In this document: piece by piece, positions 23,313 through 34,403 of the stretch
Layout of the letters: each line of letters starts with the position of its first letter
Position numbering within the stretch: position 1 is the first letter of the stretch
DNA from: Haematobia irritans
Lineage: Eukaryota; Arthropoda; Insecta; Diptera; Muscidae
Reading direction: 5' to 3'
Assembly (NCBI RefSeq): GCF_050003625.1
Contig: NC_134399.1
Coordinates: 146,314,473-146,378,472, forward strand
DNA: 64,000 nt
Notes under the pieces: generated by a model
Database searches by the model: none
Seen by the model: only the letters and a program-made list of their open reading frames with translations
Told to the model about the DNA's origin: nothing
Program-made: the position numbers and the translations under genes

Positions 23313-23734
23313 AATCAAACTTGGCACACTTGACGATACTATAAAATATACTCCTTGTGCAAAATTTGAAGTAAATCAGAGAAAAATCCTGGCTCCTGGA
23401 GCCATATAAGTGCAAATCAACCGTAAGATATATATGGGGGCTATATCTAAATTTGAACCGATTTCAACCAAACTCGGCATTAGAATGCTAACTCTGCTAC
23501 CTGTACAAAATTTCAAGTAAATCGGAGTGAAACTGTGGTCTCGTAGTGAAATTTTAGTTTCCGTTGGTCATGTAAGTATAAATCGGAAAATAGATATATA
23601 TCTAGCTATCTAAATCTGAACCGATTTCCAAATTTTGCACTCTTGACTGTACTACTAATAAGACTCCTCGTGCAAAATTTCAAGCAAATCTAAGTAAAAC
23701 TCTGGCTTACTGCATTATGGACCCAGAAGCCAGA

Positions 23735-23915
23735 GTTTGGATTTGGAACAACTGTGGGATCTCCAGATGTGACCTCTTGAACGTCTAGGCATCCCAATTT
23801 TTATTCGATTTGTCTGGAATTTAATATCTATAGATATTTTAGGTCCGTAAATTGACTATTATATTGGATTCATGGTTGTGGGTATTTAGGATTCGGCCCA
23901 TCGGAATTTAAGTCC
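23735..23915 (+). mobile_element. DINE-1-like subfamily B, 3' end
   Basis: GATTCATGGTTGTGGGTATT and a decayed hairpin TTCGGCCCATCGGAA mark the 3' terminus of a B-type element. The expected CTTGTTTT end is replaced by AAGTCC just before the DD41D element. Confidence 0.65.
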
Positions 23916-23918
23916 TTA

Positions 23919-24749
23919 TGAAGGGTGGTTAAAATTTCAAAGGCCGATGTTGATTTCGAATAAAACTATTTAGGAAATTATTGTAATTTTATTTTATTAT
24001 GATATATTGGTATTACTCAATTATGTATGGAACAAAATATTGGCCAATATATCGGGCGCTGCGACCTCGGTGGCACATCTTCATCCGATGGTCCAAATTT
24101 TCGATGACGCTGAGGCATAATGCCGTTAATGTGCCGAATTATCTCATCCTTTAGCTCTTGAATTGTTGCTGGCTTATCGACGTACACCTTTTATTTCAAA
24201 TAACCCCAAAGAAAAAAGTCCAACGGTGTCAAATCACATGATCTTGGCGGCCAATTGACATCGCCATTACGTGAGATAACACGGCCATTGCATTTGTTGC
24301 GCAAAAGAGCCATTGTTTCGTTAGCTGTGTTGCAAGTGTCACCGTCTGCTGAAACCACATATCGTCCACATCCATATCTTCCAATTCAGGCCATAAAAAG
24401 TTCGTTATCATCTCACGATAGCGAACACCATTCACAGTAACTGCCTGACCGGCCTCATTTTGGAAAAAATTTGGCCCGATGATGCCGCCAGCCCATAAAC
24501 CGCACCAAACAGTCACTCTTTGTGGGTACATTGGTTTTTCGACAATCACTCGCCTAAATGCGGCAATTCTGTTTATTGACGAATCCACTGAGGTGAAAAT
24601 GTGCCCCCCATTTAACACGTTGTTGGATTGTGTATCTCTCCATGGTTCAAATTGAGTAAGTCTGAAATGTCAAATAAAATTCGGAAAAAAATTGGCGTTT
24701 AGGTGTGGTTCACATTCAACATCGGCCCTTACAATTTGACCACCCTTTA
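23919..24749 (-). mobile_element. DD41D-type Tc1/mariner (ITm) element, internally deleted
   Basis: The ends AAGGGTGGTTAAAATTTCAA (left) and the complement of AAGGGTGGTCAAATTGTAAG (right) are inverted repeats that also share GGCCGATGTTGA further in. TA dinucleotides flank at 23917-23918 and 24750-24751. It is about 0.83 kb, much shorter than an autonomous ITm element, because the N-terminal coding half has been deleted. Confidence 0.88.
24021..24643 (-). pseudogene. DD41D transposase pseudogene (deleted, frameshifted)
   Basis: From the ATG at 24643 only MERYTIQQRV-like codons remain before a jump to the catalytic half (VIVEKPMYPQRVTVWCGLWAG). A missing base in CAG-GAC at the second Asp shifts the frame. 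In the repaired frame the spacing from that Asp to the Asp of LTPLD is 41 residues, which is the DD41D (rosa-like) arrangement. A TAA replaces a Glu codon in WGYLK-KVYVD. The helix-turn-helix DNA-binding half is gone. It is a relative of 62594-63345. Confidence 0.85.
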
Positions 24750-24751
24750 TA

Positions 24752-26177
24752 TATATTTTTTAATTTTTCGGTAATTTGATTTTATAATACGTAGTTTAAC
24801 AAACAAACACCATATCATATTTATTGATCTACTGTGCCTCAGTTGACGGCAGTAATGCTAAAACAGCGCTTTGGCACATGGGCTTTAACATTGGCATCAA
24901 CATCAAATGCAGTAACGAAATTTTATTTTTATGTCAAACAACACCACCAATTTGCGTATAAGGGACATACAAACAAATAAGACGCAGTTGTTGTCTCCCC
25001 TTTATTCGCTTGGATGCTTTAATTTTTGTACTCACATATGTACAAGATCCGTTTTTTGACTTTTACACATCCGCATATGAGTGCGTAGATGCATGTATGC
25101 ATAAAATATGTTAGGGTTTGTGTGGGTGTGTGTGTGTGAGTAAAGTTTGGACATGGATACGTGCGTATATGCGAGACTTTAATTTTACCGTATTTTATCA
25201 AGTGGAAAAAAATGATGAATGTGCATTTTTGATGACACCACAACAACAACATCACAAAATGAATAGAACGCACACACACCCACACCTACACACACAAATA
25301 GTGTGGTACGTGAATTCATGAAAATTGAACCAAAGAAAAACAAAAGATGACATCAGTCGGTAGGGGGGAAGTGTTGAGTAAGAGAAAAAAACCCACGTAG
25401 TCACATCATCTCATAATCACTGGCATTAGTATTGTAATCATCTGTGTTTTGAAAGTCGTGTCAAACCCTAACAAATGATGGAGTCGTTCGTGTTCATTAT
25501 CTAGCTAGAGAAAAAGACTTTGCCTGCTTAGAGGGCAAGTTAACAATAGAGAAGAATTCGGGCGATAGATGAAGGGGATAAATTTTGTGTTGAATTTGTT
25601 TTGATGTTGGCTTCATGCCTTTCCTGTATGTCTGTCTGCCTGTCTGTCTATGTAGTACACGACCGTATGGGAAATTCGTCAATATGATGCTACACTCCAT
25701 ATTGACAGACTACTATTCCGAAAAATATTACATATCATCATGCCTTTAAGATGCATAATGACGAATTTATAGATTTGGGATTTACTATTTTGTTTGTCCT
25801 TTTACAAAATCCTTAAACCTCACAATGATATTTATTCAAGAATATGATGACGTTGTTGTTTCCTTGAAATTTTTAAATTTTATGGTTCTCATTACTTTCT
25901 ACAAAGTTACAATGGATTTGGTTTTTCACACAAGCAAATTCCAAAATCTAAACAAATTTGTATTAGCCTCTTAAATATGTATACATTAAATTTGGACCAT
26001 TGAAAATAGTACAGAAAAGAGTTAATTATCACAAAGAAGTCTATTATAAATGTTCAGAAGTTTATGTGTGTTGAGAAGATAAGCAAAAAGTTTGGGCCTT
26101 AGGTGAGTTGTTCTTCACCTAGAATTTGGTATTTCTTATATCCTTATTATTAGCTGTAGTAAAAAGAAATTAATTAA
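24752..26177. other. unrecognised spacer with CA/GT tracts, probable host DNA
   Basis: GT-rich (25116-25140) and CA-rich (25268-25302) tracts lie ~130 bp apart in inverted orientation. Short open frames across them are low-complexity. No exon, promoter or known repeat was recognised. Confidence 0.4.
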
Positions 26178-27070
26178 TTTTTATACCGTCTCCCATAGAA
26201 TGAGGGGTATACTAACTTTGTCATTCCGTTTGTAACGCATTTCAGAACCCATTAAGTATACACTGAAAAAAATATTATCATGAGGCCAAAAATTTCATGT
26301 CCTTAAAATACGAATGCAAATTTTGCTTACTATAGAAGACGCATTTCTCTAATATAAATATTTTTTCTTAGTCAAAAAGTCGATAAACTTTTCAATGAAG
26401 TCGTATTGTCCTTATAATTAAGTGATTTGACTTACAAATGGGTATCATAACATGAAAGAAATTTTTTTTTTGGGTAAGGTCAACTTGACTTAAATAATTC
26501 AGAAAATTTCTTTAAAATTAATGAAATTTTCTTTATATTTGCTGTCCTTTTGCATCTTGACTACAAAGCAAAAAATCGTTCCGAAATAGGACATGTTTTT
26601 CAACACTTTATTTTAAAGACGTTTTTTACTTGAAATATAGTATAATTTCTACTGGAAGTCGAGCCTGAATGAAGAAAATAAAGTTATCGTTAACTCGTTT
26701 TTAAAGGACTTTGATAGCATATGAAGAGAAAAAAAACTGAAAAAACGAAAAATTAAAATTTGCTTCCAAAACCCAAATTTAAAAGAGAATTGTGTCTTAA
26801 AAGTATCCTTACTTGTATTCTCCGCTTCTTTGGCTCGGAATCAATACCAAAATTGTTAAAGTAAAGACAAAATCTTTGGAACCAGACATGATGTTTTTTC
26901 AGTGTATATGTCATTGGCCGTGGTGAAATTGTGTGTATATGTCATTGGCCGTGGTGAAATTCTGGGTCGATCTAGCGACGACCGTCTCTGTCTGTGTCTT
27001 CCCAACGAAATAAGATATCGGCGTGCAATTTAGAATTAATTATTTGGTGTATGTCAGATGGTATTGCAAA
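26178..27070 (+). mobile_element. DINE-1-like subfamily A, 5' part of a split element
   Basis: Starts TTTTTATACCGTCTCCCATA with GTCATTCCGTTTGTAACGC. It is interrupted at 26261-26904 and again at 27070, where the hAT-like element begins. It resumes at 30153. A 29-bp piece (GTATATGTCATTGGCCGTGG...) is duplicated at 26902-26963. Confidence 0.8.
26261..26904. mobile_element. CAC...GTG element, 644 bp, 2-bp duplication TA
   Basis: Begins CACTGAAAAAAATATTATCA and ends GATGTTTTTTCAGTG, flanked by TA at 26259-26260 and 26905-26906. It splits the DINE sequence AAGTATATG. The interior shows no recognisable protein. Confidence 0.85.
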
Positions 27071-27194
27071 CACGGTTGCCACAGTTGGTAGAACTCTACC
27101 AAAAATGGTAGATTTTTTTACTGTTTGGTAGATTGGCAGAAATCTAAATGTTTTGGTAGATTTTGCGCAACATTCCTTTCTAACTAAGAGATAT

Positions 27195-28335
27195 TTCAAT
27201 TCTCTATAGAAATAAAATTTTGGAAAAAATTTCTATAGAAATAAAATTTTGGAAAAATTTTCTATACAAATAAAATTTTGGACAAAATTTTTTATAGAAC
27301 TAATATTTTGGAAAAATTTTTTTGTAGGAACAATATTTTGGAAATTTTTTTTATAAAAAAAAAATTGACAAAATTTTCTATAGAACTAAAATTTTGACAA
27401 AATTTTCTATAGAAAAAAAAATTGACAAAATTTCCTATAGAAACAAAATTTTCTATAGAACTAAAATTTTGGAAAAGTTTTCTATAGAAATAAAGGTTTG
27501 ACAAAATTTTCTATAGAAATAAAATTTTGACAAAATTTTTTAAAGAAATAAAATTTTAGAAAAATTTTCTATAGAAATTAAAGTTTGACAAATTTTTCCA
27601 TAGAAATAAAATTTTAAAAAAATTTCCTATAGCAATAAAATTTTGACAAATTTTTCCATAGAAATAAAATTTTGATCAAATTTTCTGTAGAAACAAAATT
27701 ATGACAAAATTTTCTGTAGAACTAACAATTTGGAAAAAGTTTCTATAGAAATAAAGTTTTGATAAAATTTTCTATAGAAATAAAATTTTGGCCAAATTTT
27801 CTATAGAAATACCATTTTGACAAAATTTTCTATAGAAATAAAGTTTTGACAAAATTTTCTATAGAAATAAAATTTTGAAAAAATTTTCTGTAGAAATAAA
27901 ATTTTGAAAAAATTTTCTATTGGAATGAATGAAAAGAAATAAAATTTTAGACAAATTTTCTATAGAAATAAAATTTTGTCAAAATTTTCCATAGAAATAA
28001 AATTTTGCTCAAATTTTCTATAGAAACAAAATGTTGACAAATTTTCTATAGAAGTAAAATTTTGGGAAAATTTTCTATAGAAATAAAGTGTTGACAAAAT
28101 TTTCTATAGAAATAAAATGTTGACAAAATTTTCTATAGTAATAAAATGTTGACAAAATTTTCTATAGAAATGAAATTTTGAAAAATTTTCTATAGAAATA
28201 AAATTTTGATCAAATTTTCTATGGAAATAAACTTTTGACAAAATTTTCTATAGAAATAAAATGTTGACAAAATTTTCTATAGAAATAAAATTTTGGAAAA
28301 ATTTTCTATAGTAATAAAATTTTAACAAAAATTTG
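27195..28335 (-). repeat. AT-rich minisatellite array, reverse orientation
   Basis: About 38 units of the TTTTCTATAGAAATAAAA / TTTTGACAAAA repeat. A GGAAAAATTTTC variant is more frequent here than elsewhere. It is continued after the nested DINE at 29575-29990. Confidence 0.95.
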
Positions 28336-28462
28336 TTATTGTTGTATTGATCTCGACTTACCCAATAGAGGAAAAGTATATATGGAGTCGAGCCAATTTT
28401 GCTCGAATCCGATTCCAGCATTTTTCATCAGCCTTGACTCCGGGTAATATAACCAAATCTCA

Positions 28463-29235
28463 TTTTTATACCCTCCACCATAGGATGGGGGGGTATATTA
28501 ACTTTGTCATTCCGTTTGTAACACATCAAAATATTGCTCTAAGACCCCATAAAGTATATATATTCTGGGTCGTGGTGAAATTCTGAGTCGATCTGAGCAT
28601 GTCCGTCCGTCCGTCCGTCTGTTGAAATCACGCTAACTTCCGAACGAAACAAGCTATCGACTTGAAACTCGGCACAAGTAGTTGTTATTGATGTAGGTCG
28701 GATGGTATTGCAAATGGTCCATATCGGTCCATTTTTACGTATAGCCCCCAATAAACGGACACCCAAATTTGGCTTGCGAGGCCTCTAAGAGAAGCAAATT
28801 TCATCCGATCCGGCTGAAATTTGGTACATGGTGTTAGTATATGGTCTCTAACAATCATGCAAAAGTGGTCCACATCGACCCATAATTATATATAGCCCCC
28901 ATATAAACCTATCACCAGATTTGACCTCCAGATTTGAAAATTCTTCCCATTCGGTTGAAATTTGGTACGTGATGTTAGTATAGGGTATCCAACAACCATG
29001 CAGGAATTGGTTCCTATCAGTCCATAATAATATATAGCTCCCATATAAACCGATCCCCAGATTTGACCTCCGGTGCCTTTTGGAGGAGCAAAATTCATCC
29101 GATCTGATTGAAATTTGGTACGTGGTGGTAGTATATGATATTTAAGTATTTAGTCTTTCGTAGAAGTTTCTACGCAATCCATGGTGGAGGGTACATAAGA
29201 TTCGGCCTGGTCGAACTTACGGCCGTATATACTAG
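28463..29235 (+). mobile_element. DINE-1-like subfamily A, nested in the minisatellite carrier
   Basis: The 5' end TTTTTATACCCTCCACCATA and GTCCGTCCGTCCGTCTGTTG precede 153-bp-type repeats. The 3' end has CATGGTGGAGGGTACAT, a hairpin TTCGGCCTGGTCGAA with one changed base, and the palindrome TACGGCCGTA. It is short but has both termini. Confidence 0.9.
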
Positions 29236-29285
29236 TTTTAATGCTAAAAATGTTCTTTTGGGGTAAATAAAAATCATTACCCCAC

Positions 29286-29575
29286 TTGTTATACCACTAA
29301 TTTGTAGTTCTAGTGTGGGGTGTACCATAAATGCGAGCTATATAAATGTTTATATTCCCATATCCATGAATTTGAACCTGAACCGATTTAGACAAAATTA
29401 TATACACTTCTACAAAATCTATGTACTTAAAATGTTTACCTAACGTTATGGGACGAAACACAATTTTAGTAAAAAACAAATAAGGAAAGTCTGAAGTTGG
29501 ACGGTGCCGACTATAATATACTCTGCACAACTTTGTATTTAGATCTACATTTCGATAAAATCTCAATAGCAGTAA
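29286..29575 (-). mobile_element. DINE-1-like subfamily C scraps
   Basis: Two pieces: one with GACGAAACACAATTTTAGTA, then AACAAATAAGGAAAGTCTGA and GTTGGACGGTGCCGAC, the hairpin-type 3' terminus also seen at 45311. Confidence 0.6.
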
Positions 29576-29990
29576 AATTTTGGAAAAATTTTCTATTGAA
29601 ATGAATGAAAAGAAATAAAATTTTAGAAAAATTTTCTATAGAAATAAAAATTTTCCAAAATTTTCCATAGAAATAAATTTTGATCAAATTTTCTATAGAA
29701 ACAAAATTTTTACAAATTTTCTATAGAAATAAAATTTTGGAAAAATTTTCTGTAGAAATAAAGTTTTGACAAAATTTTCGATAGAAATAAAATTTTGAAA
29801 AAATTTTCGATAGATATAAAATTTTGACAAAATTTTCGATAGATATAGAATTTTGACCAAATTTTCTATAGAACAAAAATTTTTGAAACTTTTTCTATAG
29901 AAATAAAATCTTGACGAAATTTTCTATAGAAATAACATTTTGGAAAAATTTTCTATAGAAATAAAATGTTTGAAAAAATTTTCACTATTA
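29575..29990 (-). repeat. AT-rich minisatellite array, continuation
   Basis: About 14 units. The array end AACAATAAATTTGTTATTGT and GTATTGATTTCGACTTAACC repeats the sequence at 28325-28370, showing that part of the carrier is duplicated around the nested DINE. Confidence 0.9.
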
Positions 29991-30152
29991 ATAAAATTTT
30001 AACAATAAATTTGTTATTGTTGTATTGATTTCGACTTAACCAATAGAGGAAAATACAAATTCATTGTGTTTTTTTTTGTTTAATTTGGTAGATTTGTAAT
30101 AAAAATTTCTTCATATTTTGGTAGATTATTTTTGGCACAAGTGTCAACAGTA

Positions 30153-30344
30153 ATTGCAAATGCGCCATATTGAGGCATTAGTTTAGCCTTCTTGAGACTC
30201 ATAGAGGAACTAATTTCATTCGAGACGGTTGGAATTTAGTACGTGATGCTCATATGGATGTATATCATATCAGCCCATAATCATACACCGCTATACCAAC
30301 TGATAATTTACCATTTTTTGTACTACCTACCACCATATACCGAA
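30153..30344 (+). mobile_element. DINE-1-like subfamily A, right part of the split element
   Basis: It resumes at ATTGCAAATGCGCCATATTG with decayed 153-bp repeat sequence (TTCATTCGAGACGGTTGGAA; CAGCCCATAATCATAC). The hairpin end is not found. Confidence 0.65.
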
Positions 30345-30820
30345 ACATAAGTAAACTGTTTTATAGCAAGAATGAACTAACTCGTACGAAAATTTAACTA
30401 AATTGTAATCCACATTTTGAAATTTTCCCAAAGCGTTGTTGAAACCAGGAAAATTTAATGCCCTGGTGTACTTTTAAAATGCAGCTTGCGAAATTGCACC
30501 CTTTCGTAAAAGAAAAAAAAAAAAATAAAAATATAGAAGAAAAATCATGACCATTTTAACCATACATTCTTTTGGGAATCGTACGAAAATGTTCTTTTGC
30601 TTTATTTTATATTGAACTTATGTGTACGGTCATCGAACTTTATACCCACGTTCAGTTCATAAAATGTTTGAAACATATTTAAAAAAAGTACGATTTCATT
30701 AAGCTGTCAAAAATTTCGAAAAAATAATAAAATTTAACTACAGACAAACAATTTTTTGCAATAAAAAAAGTTAGATTTAGTGCTAGTTTAACTATGCAAA
30801 TTTTTTCTATGTAGAATGGG
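30345..30820. mobile_element. degenerate relative of the 17222 CAC element
   Basis: AAGTAAACTGTTTTATAGCA, GAATGAACTAACTCGTACGA and the ending AATTTTTTCTATGTAG follow the same order as 17222-17708. The terminal CAC/GTG bases are mutated. Confidence 0.5.
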
Positions 30821-30839
30821 GTATAATAATTTGGCACAT

Positions 30840-31139
30840 TTAATGGTTAAAATAAAATTTTGAAAAAATTTTTTTATTTATATATAAAATAATTTTTTAT
30901 AAAAATAAAATGTTGACAAAATTTTCTATAATAATAAAATTTTGAACTATTAAGAGAATATCTTTAAAAATCTTAATTTATGTATTAGATAATTTTTATA
31001 TAGCCAGAGATCAAAGTCCATTGTAAGTTTTCCCATTTTGTAGAAGTAACAACTTTCCCTGGTAGGTGCAAGCTTCAATCGTTAATCATGTAAAATTTCG
31101 ACACATTTTCAATTCAAGGGATATTTATTATACGCTCAA
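30840..31139 (-). repeat. residual minisatellite and conserved carrier segment
   Basis: A few minisatellite units are followed by the conserved segment (TTTTGTAGAAGTAACAACTT; TTTCGACACATTTTCAATTC) also present near 10130-10210, 44275-44355 and 1015-1100. Confidence 0.65.
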
Positions 31140-33120
31140 AAAATTTTTTTTGCTATTGGGAGGGATTATAACATTATTGTTAATATTGAAATAAATTTCT
31201 AAAATAAAACTATAAAGTATTTATTTGGAACAAAAAAAGTTTGTCATACCAAAACAAAATTTGATCAAAAACTTCAAAATGATATATTTTTTTAATTCGT
31301 TGATTATTGGTAGAATATTCTTGAAATGTTCGTCGATTGCTTTTGTCTCGAGTGACAACCGTGATATTAACAAATTTTCCTTGATCAGGGGAACTGCATA
31401 CAGTGACTGGAAACCTGTAAGCCAAATAGATTGGCTTATTTATATATGGCCAGTGATCTAATTGAGAATTTGTTTCTTAAAGAAATTCAACAAAAAAGTT
31501 TGTTCATATTTTTTTAACAGCCACACGAAATATTTACGTCCATTGTTCCCTTGGCATGTCATCCATTGTAAAAGATCAATACATTTAAATGTCCTTTCGT
31601 TGGTCAGTGTTTGTACAAATATTTTCCATCAAAGGCATTGGGGAGGAATTTTAAAATATTCACAAACAAGGAGGCAATTTAAAATGATGCTCTTCCATTC
31701 CACCATTAAAAGGAGACATAGCTCTAAAATTTGTTCTGAATTGGTCTCCGATGAGTAAGCATATTCCCCACGATATTTGAGACGGGACGACTGCTGGGGT
31801 ATCTTCAATTCGCTTTGTCAATCGTTTATATTCTCTGACTGGATATTCAATGAGCGACAGCCGTTGCCTGTCACTGCTGGACAATGAACATAATGGTGTT
31901 TTGATGATTTGCTCTTTTATAATTCAAGCCTTCACCCCAGACTATAGAGAAACTGGTGTAGATGTCTTCTTTTCTTCCACAAAAGAGGCGGTATTTGTGA
32001 TGCTTACGAATGCCCTGGATGTATACCAGGACCACCCGCAAAAAACATTTCACAATCAAACTGAGCCTACTTAAGCAGAAAATCGCAATTAAATTTTATG
32101 TCCTATATTATCGTTCTTCCACTGACGCGGTTGAAGCTACTCCATTTAAGCATCATTGTGGTGCTGCTGACCAGCTCCCACGAAATTGCCTCATCCCTAG
32201 ACTCCTATTGAAATGCTTTCGTTATTTCCATAGTGACGACGTTTCAATGGATCCAACGGAAGTGAAAGTCTACAATGCCTGTGATGAGGATGATAATCAT
32301 CAGCATTGCTCCACCTCTGCTGCTACCATAGGCTAAGGATGCTTGGATACTTTTACTTTTTCATCATTGATGGGAACAAGGAAATTGTTGACAATACCGC
32401 GAATATTGATGCTCTTGTCATTTATACTGCAGAGGGGAGCTGTTGACGTTGTCATCCTTGTGTAAATGACGAGTTGGTCTTATTCGATGGAGATGGAGGA
32501 GAAGAAAATGAATTGTCTCGGTGCGAGGTTGTTGAAATGTCACATCAATTCATTAGGGAAACATTAATAGGGCATAATGTGATATAAGCACAAAAAGTGT
32601 TGAGCATAAAATATTATCGCATTCTGCAGTAGTAATAATCGACCACATCATCGTTCCTTTTTGGTGAAATGATGGAAATTGGAATGGTATGAAGTTCTCA
32701 TTCTCATAATGAAATTCCAACATTCTTGTAGAGTACATAAAATGTTTGACAAAATGAGGATGGGAAAAATCCAAACTTTATGGAGGAAATATGGTAGGTT
32801 AGATATTTGGTTTCCAAGCACATTAAGTCTTTTAGTCAATAAGATAATTTTAAATGTAGGAAGTATATACTTTTTGTATTTACTCCTTACATCACCATAG
32901 ATCTCTAAGAGAAATCTATAGTCATGTCGGGTAGGACCCGTCTTTAGTTAATACCAATTAATAACCAAAATTATAAATTTTGCAATGAAATACTTCAAAA
33001 ATAATTATTATGCAAATTGTTTAGGAAGAAGTGATGGGGATCCGAAAAAATCTGGAAATTGATCCGAAAAAAGGTTAATTTTAAATAAATAGGTTAAGTT
33101 ATGTAGATTATGGAAAAAAA
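31140..33120. other. unrecognised, more mixed-composition region; possible host DNA
   Basis: From about 31500 to 32560 the sequence is less AT-rich than its surroundings and shows no repeat in this window. Overlapping frames exist (31660-31884 minus; 31850-32074 and 32010-32336 plus, the last containing DDVSMDPTEVKVYNACDEDD) but none has a recognisable domain, splice logic or start context. It could be an untranslated exon, an intron segment or an unknown element. Confidence 0.35.
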
Positions 33121-33349
33121 GTATATACGGCCGTAAGTTCGGCCAGGCTTATATACCCTCCACCATGGATTGCGTAGAAACTTCTACTAAAGACAGTCAT
33201 CCACAATCGAATTACTTGGGTTGCGGTAACATTTGCCGATGGCAAGGTATCTTAAAACTTCCTAACACCGTCTTTTATATTTTAAGTTAGTCCATACGTG
33301 GTATGTTATATATTAAACTAAAAAAGGCCGATTAAATACGTATATTATT

Positions 33350-33690
33350 CAGTTTGACAAATTTTCGATAGAAATAAAATTTTAACAAAATTTTCTAAAG
33401 AAATAAAATTTTAACAAAATTTTCTAAAGAAATAAAATTTTGACAAAATTTTCTATAGAAATATAATTTTGTCAAATTTTTCTATAGAAATAAAATTTTG
33501 ACAAAATTTTCTATAGAAATAAAATTTTGACAAAATTTTCTATAAAAATAAAATTTTAACAAAATTTTCTATAGAAATAAAATTTTGACAAAATTTTCTA
33601 TAAAAATAAAATTTTAACAAAATTTTCTATAGAAATAAAATTTTGACAAAATTTTCTATAGAAATAAAATTTTGACAAAATTCGTTTTGT
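33350..33690 (-). repeat. AT-rich minisatellite inside a DINE
   Basis: About 11 well-conserved units. They occupy the same place (after GGCCGATTAAAT) as only two or three units in the DINE at 55565-55625, so unit number changes within one element lineage. Confidence 0.93.
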
Positions 33691-34253
33691 TTTGTTATTG
33701 TTGGTTTTGTTCTTTAAGCATTGTTGTTGCTTTTTTATTTCAGCTTAAAACCATACATTGACTAAACTACAAGTGTAGCTTAACCAACAGAGGAAAAGAA
33801 TGTTTGTTAAATTTATTTGGGCAAAGCCCTATAGACTGCAAGATGGTTGGATGAACGCACGTTTCGGAATTACCACATTCCTCGTCAGCATACTCAACTT
33901 GCAGCAAAACTATCAACCAATTATCAGAATAAATTCAGGCAGTTCATTAAACCCAACAATGAACCACACTTGAACTTTCCGAAAAAAGGTTTTGTATGAT
34001 AGTCGGCTTATGCCGAAATAAAACTTTGATAAAAATTTCTATAGAAATAAAATTTTGAAAAAAAATTTCTATAGGAACAAAATTTTGTTTTGTTTGTTAT
34101 TGTTGGTTTGTACTTCAATCATATTTGTTGTTTTGATCTCAGCTTAAAAACCATTGCGTTGACAAAACTACAAGCGTAGCTTAACCAACAGAGGAAAAGA
34201 ACAGAACCATAAAATTTCTGGTTCTGTTCTTATATTTGGCGCGAATGGCAACC
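33691..34253. repeat. ~110-bp direct repeats around a 230-bp spacer
   Basis: Two copies (about 33690-33800 and 34085-34200) share TTGTTATTGTTGGTTT, CAGCTTAAAA and GTAGCTTAACCAACAGAGGA. A decayed relative sits beside the minisatellites at 28340-28375 and 30010-30050. The spacer (GATGAACGCACGTTTCGGAA) was not recognised. Confidence 0.7.
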
Positions 34254-34260
34254 ATGATTA

Positions 34261-34344
34261 AAGGTTAGGTTAGGTTAGGTTATAGTGGCAGCCCGATTAA
34301 GATTCAGGCTCACTTAGACTATTCAGTCCATTGTGATACCACAT
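34261..34344 (-). promoter_or_regulatory. LINE 3' tail shared with SINEs
   Basis: Read on the minus strand: TGTGGTATCACAATGGACTG, AATAGTCTAAGTGAGCCTGA, TCGGGCTGCCAC and (TAACC)n. The same order occurs at the 3' ends of the SINE copies at 42781, 45931 and 61196. In LINE biology this is where the reverse transcriptase would recognise the RNA; that role is inferred. Confidence 0.85.
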
Positions 34345-34403
34345 TAACTAAAAGTACCTATTACATATGGGCACTTCTAGTTTTAACCGCTGAACCTTCT
34401 TGA

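Larger units (their letters stand above)
21600..23734 (-). mobile_element. DINE-1-like subfamily C material, rearranged
   Basis: Repeats starting ATGGGAGCTATATCTAAA occur at about 21943, 22096, 22229 and 22380. They are followed by GACGGACATGGCTATATC, CACCATGTGTCTATCTC and the terminus AATACCCTGTTCTACTGTG, which is repeated in the duplicated segment below. A further C-type block continues to ~23730. Part of it is a 482-bp tandem duplication with a hairpin at the junction. Confidence 0.75.
27071..30152 (-). mobile_element. hAT-like non-autonomous minisatellite carrier with 8-bp duplication
   Basis: The left end is CACGGTTGCCAC and the right end is GTGTCAACAGTA. The right end's complement TACTGTTGACAC matches at 9 of 12 positions. 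The 8-bp direct repeat ATTGCAAA flanks it exactly (27063-27070 and 30153-30160), splitting the DINE sequence GGTATTGCAAATG. An 8-bp duplication and the GGTTGCCA terminus fit the hAT superfamily. The interior is GGTAGAATTCTACC-type sub-terminal motifs, two minisatellite arrays, a nested DINE (28463-29235) and a DINE C scrap. No transposase is present. Confidence 0.82.

Noticed and set aside
25019..25321. Overlapping 67- and 88-codon frames on opposite strands
   Set aside because: Both cross CA/GT tracts and encode His/Thr- or Val/Cys-rich low complexity; no homology was recognised.
34262..34282. AGGTTAGGTTAGG run resembling the insect telomere repeat
   Set aside because: Only about four units, located exactly at the 3' end of the LINE and mirrored at SINE ends; it is the retroelement tail. 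Flies also generally lack this telomere system.
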